Shown: in pieces, positions 40,857 through 50,267 of the stretch
Numbering within the stretch: the first letter of the stretch is position 1
Layout: every line of letters starts with the position of its first letter
Source of the DNA: Sphingomonadaceae bacterium
Lineage (GTDB): Bacteria > Pseudomonadota > Alphaproteobacteria > Sphingomonadales > Sphingomonadaceae
Length of the DNA: 64,000 bases
Assembly: GCA_009926135.1 (NCBI GenBank)
Contig: RFPL01000001.1
Coordinates: forward strand, 465,727 to 529,726
Direction: 5' to 3'
Notes under the pieces: generated by a model
Seen by the model: only the letters and a program-made list of their open reading frames with translations
Databases searched by the model: none
What the model was told of the DNA's origin: nothing
Translations under genes and position numbers: made by a program

Positions 40857-41544
40857 GGGATTCGCGCCGGTTCAGGCTGACCCAGCGCGCCATTTCCGCC
40901 CCGTTGAACCACTTGGCATCCTTGAACGGGACCGAATTGGTCATCGCGTAAAAGGCCTGCGCCTGGCCCGGTGCCATGCCCATTTCGCGGTAGTAATCGA
41001 TATAGGCCCGATTCTCGGGCGCATCGGCGGGATAGTCGCGCGCCTCGCGCCCGTCCTCGTCGGCCCACGAATGGACCGCGAACTCGGCCGCAGGGTCGGC
41101 AATCCGCTGCGCACCGGCGAGGAACAGCTCTACCCCGCCGGACCGAACCGATCCGCCAGCCGGAACCAGCGTGGCGATCCCGCGCGCCCGGATCATCCGC
41201 CCGAGCCGCAGGTTGGCGCGGTCATCTTCGGTGCCCGGGCATTCAATCATCTCGATCAGCGCGATGTTGGGATAGGCCCGCAGCATCGCGGCGAACTGCG
41301 CCGGGCTGGCCCCATCGGTTACGTCGACCAGCGCGGCGCGAGTGCGATCAAGCACCCGGAACGGCCCGTAGGCAGCAATTCCCCGGGGCACGGCCGCCTG
41401 GATCGAACCAACGTACCGCTCGGAGCCAGCCGGCTCGGCGATTACTTCCTGGGTGACTGCGGGGTCAGATGCGATTTCCTGCGCGCGCAGCGGCTGGACC
41501 GAGGCGGCAAGGAGGGCACAGAGCAGAACAAGGCGGCGCAGCAT
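40831..41544 (-). CDS. Periplasmic ClpP-fold (COG3904-like) protein
   Basis: A 237-residue protein with a signal peptide ([22 protein letters not shown]) from ATG 41544. The body has [24 protein letters not shown] and, 30 residues on, [11 protein letters not shown], the Ser-then-His layout of ClpP/crotonase-fold periplasmic proteins of the COG3904 type. The usual CASAC serine motif is GSVRSGG here, so catalysis is uncertain. It could be a serine hydrolase or a binding protein. It is upstream of rpmH on the same strand, but rpmH has its own promoter. Confidence 0.6.
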   Translation of the reverse strand: MLRRLVLLCALLAASVQPLRAQEIASDPAVTQEVIAEPAGSERYVGSIQAAVPRGIAAYGPFRVLDRTRAALVDVTDGASPAQFAAMLRAYPNIALIEMIECPGTEDDRANLRLGRMIRARGIATLVPAGGSVRSGGVELFLAGAQRIADPAAEFAVHSWADEDGREARDYPADAPENRAYIDYYREMGMAPGQAQAFYAMTNSVPFKDAKWFNGAEMARWVSLNRRESLDSLASVP

Positions 41545-41685
41545 GGCAACCTCCATCGCTGACCCGGGTTGCCGTAAGCACAACGCCAAGGGTTAAGTTC
41601 CGGTAAGCACCGGACCGGAGTCTCTTTTCCTCGACAGCGCGTTGTCGCCGGGGCATCACCTAAGTGTTTGTAACAGGGGGTATGC

Positions 41686-43194
41686 TTGGTCGCGCTGGTC
41701 CAGACAGTTGCCTATCTCGGGCTTGAGGCTCGTACCGTGGAAGTCCAGTGCCAGATCGCGCCCGGCCTGCCGCGTTTCAATCTGGTCGGCCTGCCCGACA
41801 AGGCGGTGAATGAAAGCCGCGAACGGGTCCACGCTGCGTTGGCCGCGATGGGCCTGGCGCTGCCGCCCAAGCGGATCACCATCAACCTTTCGCCCGCTGA
41901 CCTGCCCAAGGAAGGCTCGCACTATGACCTGCCGATCGCGCTGGCGCTGCTGGCAGCAATGGGCGTGACCGATGCCGAGCAACTGGTCGATTTCGTTGCG
42001 GTCGGCGAACTGGCGCTTGATGGCCGGATCGTGCCGACGCCGGGTGTGTTGCTGGCGGCGCTCCATGCTTCCGGCGCGGACAAGGGGCTGATCTGTCCGG
42101 CGGCGCAGGGCGGGGAGGCACGCTGGGCCAGCGGCATACCGATCGTGGCCGCGCCGGACCTCGTCAGCCTGCTCAACCATCTAAAAGGCACGGCGCGCCT
42201 GCCTGATCCGATCCCCGGCGAGGTATTGGCAGCGGCCCATGGCCCGGACCTCAGGCAAGTGAAGGGCCAGGAAGTCGCCAAGCGCGCGCTCGAGATTGCT
42301 GCGGCGGGCGGCCACAATCTGCTGATGATCGGTCCGCCCGGCGCGGGAAAAAGCCTGATGGCGGCCTGCCTGCCCGGGATCCTGCCGCCGCTGACTCCGG
42401 CCGAGGCGCTGCAGGTGTCGATGGTTGCTTCGGTCGCGGGCTTGCTGGAGGAAGGACGGATCAGCCGGTCGCGGCCGTTTCGCTCGCCCCATCACTCGGC
42501 CTCGATGGCGGCGCTGACCGGCGGCGGGCTGCGGGTGCGGCCGGGCGAGGTGAGCCTGGCGCATCTTGGCGTGCTGTTCCTGGATGAGCTGCCCGAATTC
42601 CAGCGCGCCGTGCTCGATTCGCTGCGCCAGCCGCTGGAAACCGGTTCGGTCGATGTCGCCCGGGCGAATGCGCACGTCACTTATCCGGCGCGGGTCCAGT
42701 TGATCGCGGCGATGAATCCGTGCCGCTGCGGCTATCTCGGCGATCCGGCACTGGGCTGTTCCCGCGCGCCGCGCTGCGGGGCGGACTACCAGGCCAAGGT
42801 ATCGGGGCCGATGCTTGACCGGATCGATCTGCATGTCGAAGTCGATCCGGTCAGCGCGGCCGATCTCTCCCTGCCGCCGCCAGCCGAAGGGAGCGCCGAG
42901 GTAGCTGCGCGGGTCGCGGCGGCGCGCGCAGTGCAGGTTGAGCGGCTGGCTGGAACCGGCAAGACCAGCAACGCCGAGCTTGATGGCGACCTGCTGGAAA
43001 CCCACGCCACGCCGGATGAGGCGGGGCGCAAGCTGCTGATGCAGGCGGCCGAGGCGATGCGGCTGTCAGCGCGCGGCTATACCCGGATGCTGCGCGTGGC
43101 GCGGACCATTGCCGATTTGGCGGGCAGCCAAGGGATCGGGCGCATCCACGTGGCCGAAGCGCTCAGCTATCGGCGGGTGGTCGGGCGCAGTTAA
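41686..43194 (+). CDS. YifB/ComM-family Mg-chelatase-like AAA+ ATPase
   Basis: A 502-residue protein from TTG 41686, preceded by a GGGGG Shine-Dalgarno. The N-terminal Lon-protease-like domain starts VALVQTVAYLGLEARTVEVQ with FNLVGLPDKAVNESRERV. The AAA+ core has MIGPPGAGKSLMAACLPGILPP (Walker A), LFLDELPEFQR (Walker B) and a C-terminal ARG-Y-T-RMLRVARTIADL sensor domain. ComM relatives act as branch-migration helicases in transformation and recombination. The start codon follows a GTATGCTTGG context where an out-of-frame ATG is a decoy. Confidence 0.92.
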   Translation: MVALVQTVAYLGLEARTVEVQCQIAPGLPRFNLVGLPDKAVNESRERVHAALAAMGLALPPKRITINLSPADLPKEGSHYDLPIALALLAAMGVTDAEQLVDFVAVGELALDGRIVPTPGVLLAALHASGADKGLICPAAQGGEARWASGIPIVAAPDLVSLLNHLKGTARLPDPIPGEVLAAAHGPDLRQVKGQEVAKRALEIAAAGGHNLLMIGPPGAGKSLMAACLPGILPPLTPAEALQVSMVASVAGLLEEGRISRSRPFRSPHHSASMAALTGGGLRVRPGEVSLAHLGVLFLDELPEFQRAVLDSLRQPLETGSVDVARANAHVTYPARVQLIAAMNPCRCGYLGDPALGCSRAPRCGADYQAKVSGPMLDRIDLHVEVDPVSAADLSLPPPAEGSAEVAARVAAARAVQVERLAGTGKTSNAELDGDLLETHATPDEAGRKLLMQAAEAMRLSARGYTRMLRVARTIADLAGSQGIGRIHVAEALSYRRVVGRS

Positions 43195-43688
43195 AGCGCC
43201 CGCAGCTTGCGCGAGGTATCGTCAGCCGGCCAGGTTACATCGGACTGGTCGCGCCATTCCAGTTCCATCGGGCTAAGGATGCGGCCGTCCTGCGCCTGGA
43301 TCGTGATCAGCCGGATCGGCATGCCATCGCGTTCGTCGCACAGCACTGGGTTGGATGGCACGCCGGCACCATACTTTTCCCCCCACTGACGCAGCGCCAG
43401 CATGGCGGGGAGCAGGTCGAGCCCTTTTTCGGTCAGGCGATATTCGATCTTGCGGCGGTCATCCGGCAGGGCCTGGCGCTTCATGATGCCATGTTCGACC
43501 AGCCGGGCCAGGCGATTCGACAGGATATTGCGGGCGATCCCCATCGCGCCGAGGAATTCCTCGAAATGATGCAGGCCATTGAAGGCCGCACGCAGGATCA
43601 TGAATGACCAGCGTTCGCCCATCACTTCCAATGCGGCAGGCAGGCCGCAGTTGCCAATTTCGTCGAGCGGCTCACGAAGGTTGCCCAT
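43191..43688 (-). CDS. HxlR family transcriptional regulator
   Basis: A 165-residue winged-helix protein. HxlR signs: CGLPAALEVMGERWSFMILR, FEEFLGAMGIARNILSNRLARL and KIEYRLTEKGLDLLPAMLAL. The C-terminal extension of about 50 residues past the core is longer than the usual 110-residue HxlR proteins and has no recognised motif. A 22-base near-palindrome at 43775-43796 lies 87 bases upstream and is a candidate operator. Tail overlap with the YifB gene is 4 bases. Confidence 0.9.
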   Translation of the reverse strand: MGNLREPLDEIGNCGLPAALEVMGERWSFMILRAAFNGLHHFEEFLGAMGIARNILSNRLARLVEHGIMKRQALPDDRRKIEYRLTEKGLDLLPAMLALRQWGEKYGAGVPSNPVLCDERDGMPIRLITIQAQDGRILSPMELEWRDQSDVTWPADDTSRKLRAL

Positions 43689-43774
43689 CGTCGTAATCCC
43701 CTTGGTCCCTGGGTTTGTAACCTAACCCAAAACTGGCTCGCTTGCCGACAAGAAAATCTTTGCTGCGCTGCACA

Positions 43775-43796
43775 GTTTTTAGTTGCAACTGAAAAC
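43775..43796. promoter_or_regulatory. 22-base near-perfect palindrome upstream of hxlR
   Basis: Arms GTTTTTAGTTG and CAACTGAAAAC differ from perfect dyad symmetry at one pair. The centre is AGTTGCAACT. It sits in the 223-base gap between the divergent HxlR gene and the CC_3452-type gene. It is a possible HxlR operator or control site for the secreted protein. Confidence 0.5.
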
Positions 43797-43911
43797 CTAC
43801 ATTGATAGGTAGTGTTTCGCAACGTAAATCGGTGTCTCCCTCCCAGGACCCCTTCGATCCCTGCGTGCAGACTTAATCGTGATGAACCAAAAACCGCATA
43901 GGGGAAGAACC

Positions 43912-44253
43912 ATGACTGCCACTGCCAGCCCGCTTTCGCGCACGCTGCTTGCCGCCGGCCTTGCCGTTGTCGGCACCATCGCCAGCTTCGCCGCCACCAC
44001 CAGCACTGCCCAGGCCCAGACTGCCCGCACCTATAGCGCGACCCTCGCCGCGCCGGCTGCGGAAGCCATCAAGGTCGTCAACGGCGTGAACTGGACCTGC
44101 AATGGTACCGAATGCAGCGGCCGCATCGATGGCGCCGCTCCGATCAACACCTGCACCCGGGTCGTGAAGGCCTTCGGTCAGGTTACCAAGTTCGCCACCC
44201 CCAAGGGCGAATTCGACGCCGACAAGCTCGCGCGTTGTAACGCGGCCGCCTGA
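43912..44253 (+). CDS. CC_3452 family small secreted protein
   Basis: A 113-residue protein with a signal peptide ending TSTAQAQ, then a mature part of about 75 residues with four cysteines (WTCNGTECSG, NTCTRV and KLARCNAAA), likely two disulfides in the periplasm. The pattern matches the CC_3452 family of alphaproteobacteria; its function is unknown. A strong terminator at 44326-44359 ends its transcript. Upstream it has its own untranslated region containing the palindrome at 43775-43796. Confidence 0.82.
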   Translation: MTATASPLSRTLLAAGLAVVGTIASFAATTSTAQAQTARTYSATLAAPAAEAIKVVNGVNWTCNGTECSGRIDGAAPINTCTRVVKAFGQVTKFATPKGEFDADKLARCNAAA

Positions 44254-44265
44254 CGCATTTTCCGG

Positions 44266-44291
44266 CAAGCGCCCCGCACTCCGGGCGCTTG
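44266..44291 (+). repeat. Hairpin after the CC_3452-type gene
   Basis: CAAGCGCCC and GGGCGCTTG form a perfect 9-base stem with an 8-base loop. No T-run follows, so it is a stabilising stem or weak terminator placed before the strong terminator at 44326. Confidence 0.6.
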
Positions 44292-44325
44292 TCGACAGGC
44301 AACTCTTACAGCCCCCCAAATAGCT

Positions 44326-44359
44326 GGGCCTCCGTCGTCAGACGGGGGCCCTCTTTTTT
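44326..44359 (+). terminator. Strong intrinsic terminator
   Basis: GGGCCTCCGTC and GACGGGGGCCC pair over 11 bases (one G-T), loop GTCA, then TCTTTTTT. It ends the CC_3452-type transcript, 70 bases after the stop, and lies next to the convergent HAD gene end. Confidence 0.88.
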
Positions 44360-44364
44360 GACGT

Positions 44365-44976
44365 TCAGATCAGGCTGCGGGTTCGCAAATCTGCAGCGAG
44401 CAGATCGGCCGATATGAAGTGGTGTGCGTGCCAGCCGCAGTCGCGCGCCGACATCACGTTGGGCAGACTATCGTCGATGAACAGCATCGTCGCCGGATCG
44501 CGGCCGAACCGCTGCGCTGCCAGCGCATAGATCGCTGGATCAGGCTTGGCGACCCTCTCGACTCCTGACACGACGATATCGCCGAACCGCTCAAGCAGCG
44601 GAAAGGTCGGGCGGAACCCGGCCCAGGTGTCGGCCCCGAAGTTGGTGATCGCATAAAGGGGCACGCCGCGCTCATGCAGTGCCTCGACCAGCTCGGCACT
44701 ACCGGGCACGGGGCCGGGGATGGTCTCGTTGAAACGATCAGCATAGGCCTGGATTACCGCGGCGTAGCGGGGAAATTCGGCGCTGCGTTCCGCGACCATT
44801 TCAGCAATCGGCCGGCCGGCATCGTGCTGGCCGTGCCAGGCTTCGGTCACGACGTTGCGGTAGACCCATTCGACTTCCGCCTCGTCGTCCAGCAACTGAC
44901 GAAACAGCACCCGCATGTCCCACTGCACCAGGACCCGGCCGATATCGAACACCACGGCTTCGATTCGCTCGGTCAT
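44365..44976 (-). CDS. HAD-family phosphatase (YihX-like)
   Basis: A 203-residue haloacid-dehalogenase hydrolase. Motif I is VVFDIGRVLVQWDM with the nucleophile Asp, motif II the Thr in LYAITNFG, motif III AKPDPAIY, and motif IV FIDDSLPNV. The substrates of this YihX-like group are sugar or small phosphates; the exact one is unknown. It lies downstream of rpmJ on the same strand, separated by the hairpin at 45004-45035. Confidence 0.88.
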   Translation of the reverse strand: MTERIEAVVFDIGRVLVQWDMRVLFRQLLDDEAEVEWVYRNVVTEAWHGQHDAGRPIAEMVAERSAEFPRYAAVIQAYADRFNETIPGPVPGSAELVEALHERGVPLYAITNFGADTWAGFRPTFPLLERFGDIVVSGVERVAKPDPAIYALAAQRFGRDPATMLFIDDSLPNVMSARDCGWHAHHFISADLLAADLRTRSLI

Positions 44977-45003
44977 GCGCTGTCCCTGATCGTCAAAATG
45001 GGT

Positions 45004-45041
45004 TCGGCCCGCACCCCTTGACGGAGGCGGGCCGATTTTTA
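45004..45041. terminator. Perfect 9-base hairpin with plus-strand T-run
   Basis: TCGGCCCGC and GCGGGCCGA form a perfect stem with a 14-base loop, followed on the plus strand by TTTTTAT. The adjacent genes (rpmJ, HAD phosphatase) are on the minus strand, where the following sequence is only ACCCATTTTG. It is probably the rpmJ terminator acting as a symmetric hairpin. Confidence 0.6.
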
Positions 45042-45078
45042 TCCAGCGCAGGGCAATCGCCCCGCACCGCCGCAGGCT

Positions 45079-45204
45079 TTAGCCCTGGCGCGCCTTGAAG
45101 CGGCGGTTGGTCTTGTTGATCACATAGGTCCGGCCACGACGGCGGATCACGCGGTTGTCCCGGTGGCGGTCCTTGAGCGACTTGAGGCTGTTGCGAATCT
45201 TCAT
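45079..45204 (-). CDS. rpmJ: 50S ribosomal protein L36
   Basis: A 41-residue product, [20 protein letters not shown] at the start and [12 protein letters not shown] at the end. This is the zinc-free bL36 form, without the C-x2-C-x12-C-x4-H ligand set. It has its own TTGACT-N17-TAACGG promoter at 45248-45276. Confidence 0.95.
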   Translation of the reverse strand: MKIRNSLKSLKDRHRDNRVIRRRGRTYVINKTNRRFKARQG

Positions 45205-45247
45205 GATGTCCTCGGGTGCGGCAGGGCCGCTGAAAACTGAAGCCGGG

Positions 45248-45276
45248 CCGTTACGGGCGAGTCAGGGCAAAGTCAA
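45248..45276 (-). promoter_or_regulatory. rpmJ promoter TTGACT-N17-TAACGG
   Basis: Minus strand: TTGACT (45276-45271), 17-base spacer, TAACGG (45253-45248), then CCCGGC. Both hexamers, spacing and downstream GC-rich discriminator are the same as at rpmH. Confidence 0.68.
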
Positions 45277-45366
45277 CCTAGAGTCTCTCGGTGAGTGTGC
45301 TCATCGCCGGTGCGAATGGCCGGTTGGCCGTGGCCGGGGGCAGGACCGATGGCCTGCCCGGGCGCC

Positions 45367-46371
45367 TCAAGTTTCCCGGACCTCGGAGAGTTTCCGTTCC
45401 CACGCGAGCGCGTGCTGCACGATGGTGTCGAGATCGGCATATTTCGGCACCCACGGCAGTGTCGCTTTGATCCGGGCATTATCCGAGATCAGCGAATCGG
45501 CATCGCCGGCCCGGCGGGGGCTGAGCACCCGTTCGATCTTCTGGTTGGTGACCCGGTCGACCGCGTCGAGCACCTCCAGCACCGAATAACCCTGGCCATA
45601 GCCGCAATTCATCGTCAGCGATCGGTCTGGTTGCTCGACCAGCGCCTCAAGCGCCAGAACGTGTGCATTGGCGAGGTCCGATACGTGAATATAGTCCCGC
45701 ACGCCGGTGCCATCCGGGGTGGCGAAGTCGGTCCCGAACACCTCGACCCGGGCGCGTTTGCCCAGAGCCGCTTCGACCGCGACCTTGATCAGGTGCGTGG
45801 CTCCGGCGGTCGATTGCCCGGTCCGGGCCAGCGGATCGGCTCCGGCCACGTTGAAATAGCGCAGCGCGCAGAAATTGAGCGGGTGGGCCTTCGCCACGTC
45901 GCCCAGCATGATCTCGGTCATCAGCTTGGACATGCCATAGGGATTGATCGGCACCCTCGGGCTGTCCTCCTGGACCGGCGAAACTTCAGGCACGCCATAG
46001 GTCGCGGCGGTCGAACTGAAGATAAAGTGCGGCACACCGGCCCTGACCGCGGCCTCGATCAGTGCGCGGCTCTTCGCCGTATTGTTCGAATAGTACTTGA
46101 GCGGATCGCTGACCGATTCGGGCACGATGATCGAACCGGCGAAATGCATCACCGCCTTGATCCCCTGCTCGGCGAAGATGCGGGCCAGCAGATCGGCATC
46201 GGCGATATCGCCTTCGTACAGCGGCACGCCCTCCGGCACGGCAAAGCGGAAACCGGTGGTCAGATTGTCGATTACGGCGACCGGCCAGCCGGCATCCTTG
46301 AGCGCGAGGACGGCATGACTGCCAATATAACCGGCACCGCCGGTGACGAGGACGGGGAGTTTCTGCGACAT
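45367..46371 (-). CDS. galE: UDP-glucose 4-epimerase GalE
   Basis: A 334-residue extended SDR from ATG 46371. The NAD motif is VTGGAGYIGSHAVLAL, the catalytic Ser is in FIFSSTAATYG, and Tyr plus Lys are in PYGMSKLMTEIML. ALRYFNVAGAD is the family block at the sugar site. It interconverts UDP-glucose and UDP-galactose for cell-surface polysaccharide. The frame is open far upstream (to 46731), but that part lies inside the divergent lipoprotein gene. It stands alone. Confidence 0.94.
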   Translation of the reverse strand: MSQKLPVLVTGGAGYIGSHAVLALKDAGWPVAVIDNLTTGFRFAVPEGVPLYEGDIADADLLARIFAEQGIKAVMHFAGSIIVPESVSDPLKYYSNNTAKSRALIEAAVRAGVPHFIFSSTAATYGVPEVSPVQEDSPRVPINPYGMSKLMTEIMLGDVAKAHPLNFCALRYFNVAGADPLARTGQSTAGATHLIKVAVEAALGKRARVEVFGTDFATPDGTGVRDYIHVSDLANAHVLALEALVEQPDRSLTMNCGYGQGYSVLEVLDAVDRVTNQKIERVLSPRRAGDADSLISDNARIKATLPWVPKYADLDTIVQHALAWERKLSEVRET

Positions 46372-46473
46372 CGGTACTCCGCTAGCATAGGGTGCCGGAA
46401 AATTGGTTAACGATGGTGAAAGCCTTGCTTCGACAGGGGCTGTCGGTCCATCATCGCGCAAAGGATGCTGTCG

Positions 46474-47070
46474 ATGACCAAGCTGTTTCGCGCGTTTTCC
46501 CTTGCTGCCGCTCTGGCCCTGGCCGGGTGTGTCGCCCCGACCGGCCCGGTCGAGATCACGCGTTTCCATGCGCAGGACATTTCGCAGCTGGGCAAGGGAA
46601 CCATCGCCGTCGAACCGGCGCCGGGGCATGATGGTTCCTCGCTGGAATGGAAGACCTATCAGGCAGCGATCGAGCGGCAGCTGGCGCTGCAAGGATACAG
46701 CACGGTTCCCGCCGGCACAGCCAGCGGGCAAGTCGCCCAGTTGCGCCTTTCGCGCGAGAACTTCCGGCCCGACCGGTCGGGCAGTCCGGTCAGCGTGGGG
46801 GTGGGCGGTTCGACCGGCAGCTATGGTTCAGGGCTGGGCGTGGGCATTGGCATCAATCTCTCGCCGCGTCCGTCCGAGCAGGTCCGCACTGACCTGGGCG
46901 TAATAATTCGCGACCGGGCGAGCGGGCTGGCGCTCTGGGAGGGCCGCGCGAACTTTACGGTGCGCACCGGTTCGCCGCTGGCCGCGACTTCGCTGGGTGC
47001 GGCAAAGATGGCGGAAGCCTTGTTCAAGGGCTTCCCCGGACAATCGGGTGAGACTATCGCGGTCAAATGA
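46474..47070 (+). CDS. DUF4136-like lipoprotein
   Basis: A 198-residue protein with a lipoprotein signal peptide and lipobox LALAGCVAP; Cys becomes the N terminus. The body has [38 protein letters not shown] and a Gly/Ser-rich stretch ([20 protein letters not shown]), consistent with the DUF4136 family of outer-membrane-associated lipoproteins. Function is unknown. ATG 46465 is also in frame. It overlaps the M14 gene by 4 bases. Confidence 0.78.
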   Translation: MTKLFRAFSLAAALALAGCVAPTGPVEITRFHAQDISQLGKGTIAVEPAPGHDGSSLEWKTYQAAIERQLALQGYSTVPAGTASGQVAQLRLSRENFRPDRSGSPVSVGVGGSTGSYGSGLGVGIGINLSPRPSEQVRTDLGVIIRDRASGLALWEGRANFTVRTGSPLAATSLGAAKMAEALFKGFPGQSGETIAVK

Positions 47071-48209
47071 CCGCATCCGACATCCAGATCGACGCCGCCT
47101 TTGACAGCGGCAATATCGAAGTCCTGTCCATCACCGGCTCCACCGCCCGGCTGGCGATCCGCAAGGATACCAATTCGGACTTCTTCCAGTGGTTCCACTT
47201 CCGCGTCGGCAATGCTGCCGGGCGTGCGTTGGAATTGAAGATCACTGGCCTTGCCGCATCGGCCTATCCCGATGGCTGGCCGAGCTATAACGCCGCGGTC
47301 AGCGAGGACCGTGAGTACTGGGGCCGCGCTGCCAGCAGCTATGACAAGGCCGAAGATGGCGGCGCGCTGACGATCCGCTACCAGCCGGCCGGCAACCTTG
47401 CCTGGTTCGCCTATTTCGCGCCCTATTCATGGGAGCGGCACCAGGACCTGATCGCCGGCGCGGCGCTGGCTCAAGGCGTTTCGCACCGCGTACTCGGCCA
47501 CAGCCGCGACGGGCGCAGCATTGATTGCCTGGATTTCGGCGCTGGGTCCAAGCAGGTCTGGCTCTACGCCCGCCAGCATCCGGGTGAATCGATGGCTGAA
47601 TGGTGGATGGAAGGCGCACTCGATTGCCTGACCGATCCCGCCGATCCCGTCGGCCGTGCGCTGCGCCAGCGCTGCACTTTCCATGTCGTGCCCAATGCCA
47701 ATCCGGACGGTTCGGTGCGGGGCAACCTGCGCACCAATTCGGTCGGGGTGAACCTCAATCGCGAGTGGGACAATCCCAGCGCCGAGCAATCGCCAGAGGT
47801 ACTGGCCATCCGTACGGCGATGGACGCGACTGGCGTGGACTTCGCCATGGACGTTCACGGGGACGAGGCAATTCCGGCGGTGTTCCTCGCCGGTTTCGAA
47901 GGTATCCCGTCATGGAGCGAAGCGTTGCAGGGCGGGTTTGATCGCTTCAAGTCGATCCTCGATCGCCGCACGCCCGATTTCCAGACCCGGCGCGGCTATC
48001 CAGTTGCGGGCAAGGGCAAGGCCAATCTCGCGATGAGCACCAACCAGTTGGCGGAGCGTTTCGGCGCGGTCTCGATGACGCTGGAAATGCCGTTCAAGGA
48101 CAACGACGACCTGCCCGATCCAGCGCAGGGCTGGTCGCCAGAACGCTCCGCCCAGCTTGGCCGCGATTGCCTGGCGGCGCTGCTGGAGTGGCTGGAGACT
48201 GCGGCCTAG
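47067..48209 (+). CDS. M14-family zinc carboxypeptidase (cytosolic carboxypeptidase type)
   Basis: A 380-residue protein. An N-terminal beta domain ([20 protein letters not shown]) typical of the CCP subfamily precedes the M14 domain. The zinc motif HPGES is in [20 protein letters not shown], the third ligand His is in [15 protein letters not shown], and the substrate Asn-Arg is in GVNLNREW. The catalytic Glu is in [15 protein letters not shown] enzymes trim C-terminal amino acids, including glutamates; the bacterial substrate is unknown. It is coupled to the lipoprotein gene upstream. Confidence 0.9.
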   Translation: MTASDIQIDAAFDSGNIEVLSITGSTARLAIRKDTNSDFFQWFHFRVGNAAGRALELKITGLAASAYPDGWPSYNAAVSEDREYWGRAASSYDKAEDGGALTIRYQPAGNLAWFAYFAPYSWERHQDLIAGAALAQGVSHRVLGHSRDGRSIDCLDFGAGSKQVWLYARQHPGESMAEWWMEGALDCLTDPADPVGRALRQRCTFHVVPNANPDGSVRGNLRTNSVGVNLNREWDNPSAEQSPEVLAIRTAMDATGVDFAMDVHGDEAIPAVFLAGFEGIPSWSEALQGGFDRFKSILDRRTPDFQTRRGYPVAGKGKANLAMSTNQLAERFGAVSMTLEMPFKDNDDLPDPAQGWSPERSAQLGRDCLAALLEWLETAA

Positions 48210-49078
48210 GCCGCACCGCTCTGTCGCGCGCGGCGTCGTTCGAGCCACGGCAGGGCCGGGAACAGAAATTGCTCGCGGATCGACAAGCGCCGTCGCTGGT
48301 CCTGTCCGACAAGGGCTGACTCGCCTTCGCGGAAGGTTCCGAACAGCCGGTCGAACACGATCACGCAGTTGCCATAGTTGCAGCGCGTGTCCTCGAAGCT
48401 GAGCGCGGTATGATGCAGGCTGTGATGCTGGATCGTCGTGAATAAGAAGGAGAACCACTTCGGCGGGTCGGACCGGACATTGGCATGAGCATAGAAGGAA
48501 ATTGCGCCTAGCGCGTTGAAGGCGGCGAACATCGGTGCCTTGTCGAAATCGAGCAGGGCGATGACGCTCAGGCTGATCAGGAACAACTCGATCGGATTGC
48601 CGACATAGCCCTTCATCGCGTTGAGCTGCGTGATATGATGGTGCGGGGCATGGGTGGACCAGAGCCAGGTGTTGTTATGCATCCAGCGGTGCATCCAGTA
48701 CTGGCCGAATTCGACCAGCAGCATCACCACCGCGACCTGGACCAGGAATGGCGCCTGAGCGAGCCATGGCGTGGCAATACCCAGTGCCTCCTTGGCCTGT
48801 GACAGCGGCGTATTGGCGAGGGCATCGCTGACCCAGGAAATCGCGGATATGCCCAAAACGACATAGAACAGGTCGGTCACCAATTCCTGGCGTTTGATCC
48901 GCCAGCCCACGTGTCGCTCAGCGATCCATTCCATGAATTGAACAAAAGCCAGGACAACCAGACTGACCACTGTGATCGTCAGGGGATTTTCCACCCATGC
49001 CTTGGGCGCGAAAACCCAGAATGCCAGGATGGCAGCCACGGTTGCCGGCGGCAACAGATTGAGCAGCGCTTGCTTCAT
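48206..49078 (-). CDS. Sterol desaturase / fatty acid hydroxylase family protein
   Basis: A 290-residue integral membrane di-iron protein with about four hydrophobic segments. The histidine boxes are HRWMH, HAPHHH and [16 protein letters not shown], the pattern of the FA hydroxylase/sterol desaturase superfamily. These enzymes hydroxylate or desaturate lipids such as carotenoids, sterols or sphingolipid precursors. In a sphingomonad a lipid-A or sphingolipid role is possible, but that is inference. It converges with the M14 gene with a 4-base overlap. Confidence 0.9.
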   Translation of the reverse strand: MKQALLNLLPPATVAAILAFWVFAPKAWVENPLTITVVSLVVLAFVQFMEWIAERHVGWRIKRQELVTDLFYVVLGISAISWVSDALANTPLSQAKEALGIATPWLAQAPFLVQVAVVMLLVEFGQYWMHRWMHNNTWLWSTHAPHHHITQLNAMKGYVGNPIELFLISLSVIALLDFDKAPMFAAFNALGAISFYAHANVRSDPPKWFSFLFTTIQHHSLHHTALSFEDTRCNYGNCVIVFDRLFGTFREGESALVGQDQRRRLSIREQFLFPALPWLERRRARQSGAA

Positions 49079-49263
49079 TGGTCGTCTCCCCCACCCACAG
49101 GCCGGTGCAGACCTGCGGGAAATTCGCGAGCGACCCCGAATTTCTGTTTCAACTCGGCGCAGCCTATCCGAGCTGTCACCAGCCGTCGAACGTAAACTTC
49201 GGTGGACCGGACCGGCCGATCGGGCGCATTATGTCTTGCGCCAAAGGGTGGGGAGCCATTGCA

Positions 49264-49818
49264 ATGCACAAATTGCCTGTAATCGCCCTGTTGATTGGTG
49301 TGGCCAGCTTCGCCGTGCCAGTCGCCCCCGCCGATGCCAGTGCAGATCAGACGCTGGCCGCCGCAGAGCGGATTATCGACGCCTTCTATGCATTCGATCC
49401 GCACCCGCTCCGCGAAGCCATGGCCGATGCCGCCGCTTCGCAGCCGCAGATCCTGTTTTATCAGGGCTGGGCCCAAGGCGGGAACTATGCGGTGCTGGAG
49501 CGCAAGCCATGCCGTTTCGCGAGCGCGGACGAGGTGACCTGCGCGATCACCGTGCGGGACGACCTGATCCTCGCACTTGGGACCGGATACTGGGTCACGG
49601 ATACGTTCCATCTGACCATTGCGGATGGGCGCATCGTCAAGGTCGGGACCAGTTCGGACGACCCGCCCGATTTCGCTGCGGCATTGGCCTGGCTGCAGCG
49701 CGAACAGCCTGCGATCATGACGGGGCCCTGTCAGGGCTTCTTTGCTGGCGGTCTGACCCCGCAGGACTGTGTGCGGGCGATCGTGGTTGGTTTCAGGGCC
49801 TATCGAGCCAGCAAGTAG
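49264..49818 (+). CDS. Small secreted protein of unknown function
   Basis: A 184-residue protein from ATG 49264. The signal peptide (MHKLPVIALLIGVASFAVPV...) is followed by an NTF2/SnoaL-like layout: AERIIDAFYAFDPHPLREAM, then a beta region with VTDTFHLTIADGRIVKVGTSS. The two Cys pairs are spread widely. It may be a secreted NTF2-fold binding or enzyme protein, but no catalytic motif is recognised. The 185 bases upstream hold nothing I can call. Confidence 0.72.
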   Translation: MHKLPVIALLIGVASFAVPVAPADASADQTLAAAERIIDAFYAFDPHPLREAMADAAASQPQILFYQGWAQGGNYAVLERKPCRFASADEVTCAITVRDDLILALGTGYWVTDTFHLTIADGRIVKVGTSSDDPPDFAAALAWLQREQPAIMTGPCQGFFAGGLTPQDCVRAIVVGFRAYRASK

Positions 49819-49824
49819 GCGGAC

Positions 49825-50247
49825 TCAGCCGAGGTTGGCCGGGCCGAAGGCGTAAGGCAGCAAGGCAGAGAGCTGCAGTTCAAGCACTTCGTCTGCGCCC
49901 GCGCACCAGATCACCGGGTCGGTTCCGCCAAGCTGCGCCAGCTCGTTGAGCACCTGGCGGCAGCGGCCGCAGGGGGTGACCACGGGGCCGGGCTCGCCGC
50001 GCGTCCCACCCACCACGGCGACGGCTTCCAAACCGCCGCGGCGGCCTTCGCTCATGGCTTGGGCGACAGCATTGGTTTCGGCGCAGAGCGTCAGGCCGTA
50101 GCTGGCGTTTTCGGTGTTGGCAGCGGTCACTACACTGCCGTCGGTAAAGCCAAGTGCGGCGCCGACATGGAAGTTGGAATAGGGGGCATAGGCCTGGGCC
50201 TGGGCGGCCTTGGCAGCTGCGATGAGTGCGTCGCGATCATGGGTCAT
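49825..50247 (-). CDS. cdd: Cytidine deaminase
   Basis: A 140-residue tetramer-type CDA that deaminates cytidine and deoxycytidine in pyrimidine salvage. The zinc site is the three-cysteine form: LCAETNAVAQAM (Cys plus catalytic Glu) and PCGRCRQVLNEL (two Cys). AYAPYSNFHVGAAL is the substrate-binding N-terminal block. It is followed by the GH25-like gene's region upstream, 20 bases away. Confidence 0.94.
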   Translation of the reverse strand: MTHDRDALIAAAKAAQAQAYAPYSNFHVGAALGFTDGSVVTAANTENASYGLTLCAETNAVAQAMSEGRRGGLEAVAVVGGTRGEPGPVVTPCGRCRQVLNELAQLGGTDPVIWCAGADEVLELQLSALLPYAFGPANLG

Positions 50248-50267
50248 GGTCGGGCGCTATAGTCCGG

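Noticed and set aside
43873..43887. Third copy of the TTAATCG palindrome
   Set aside because: Only the left arm is present (TTAATCGTGATG), with no matching right arm.
45295..46410. 371-codon plus-strand frame opposite galE
   Set aside because: It mirrors galE and has no recognisable domain; galE has intact NAD and catalytic motifs.
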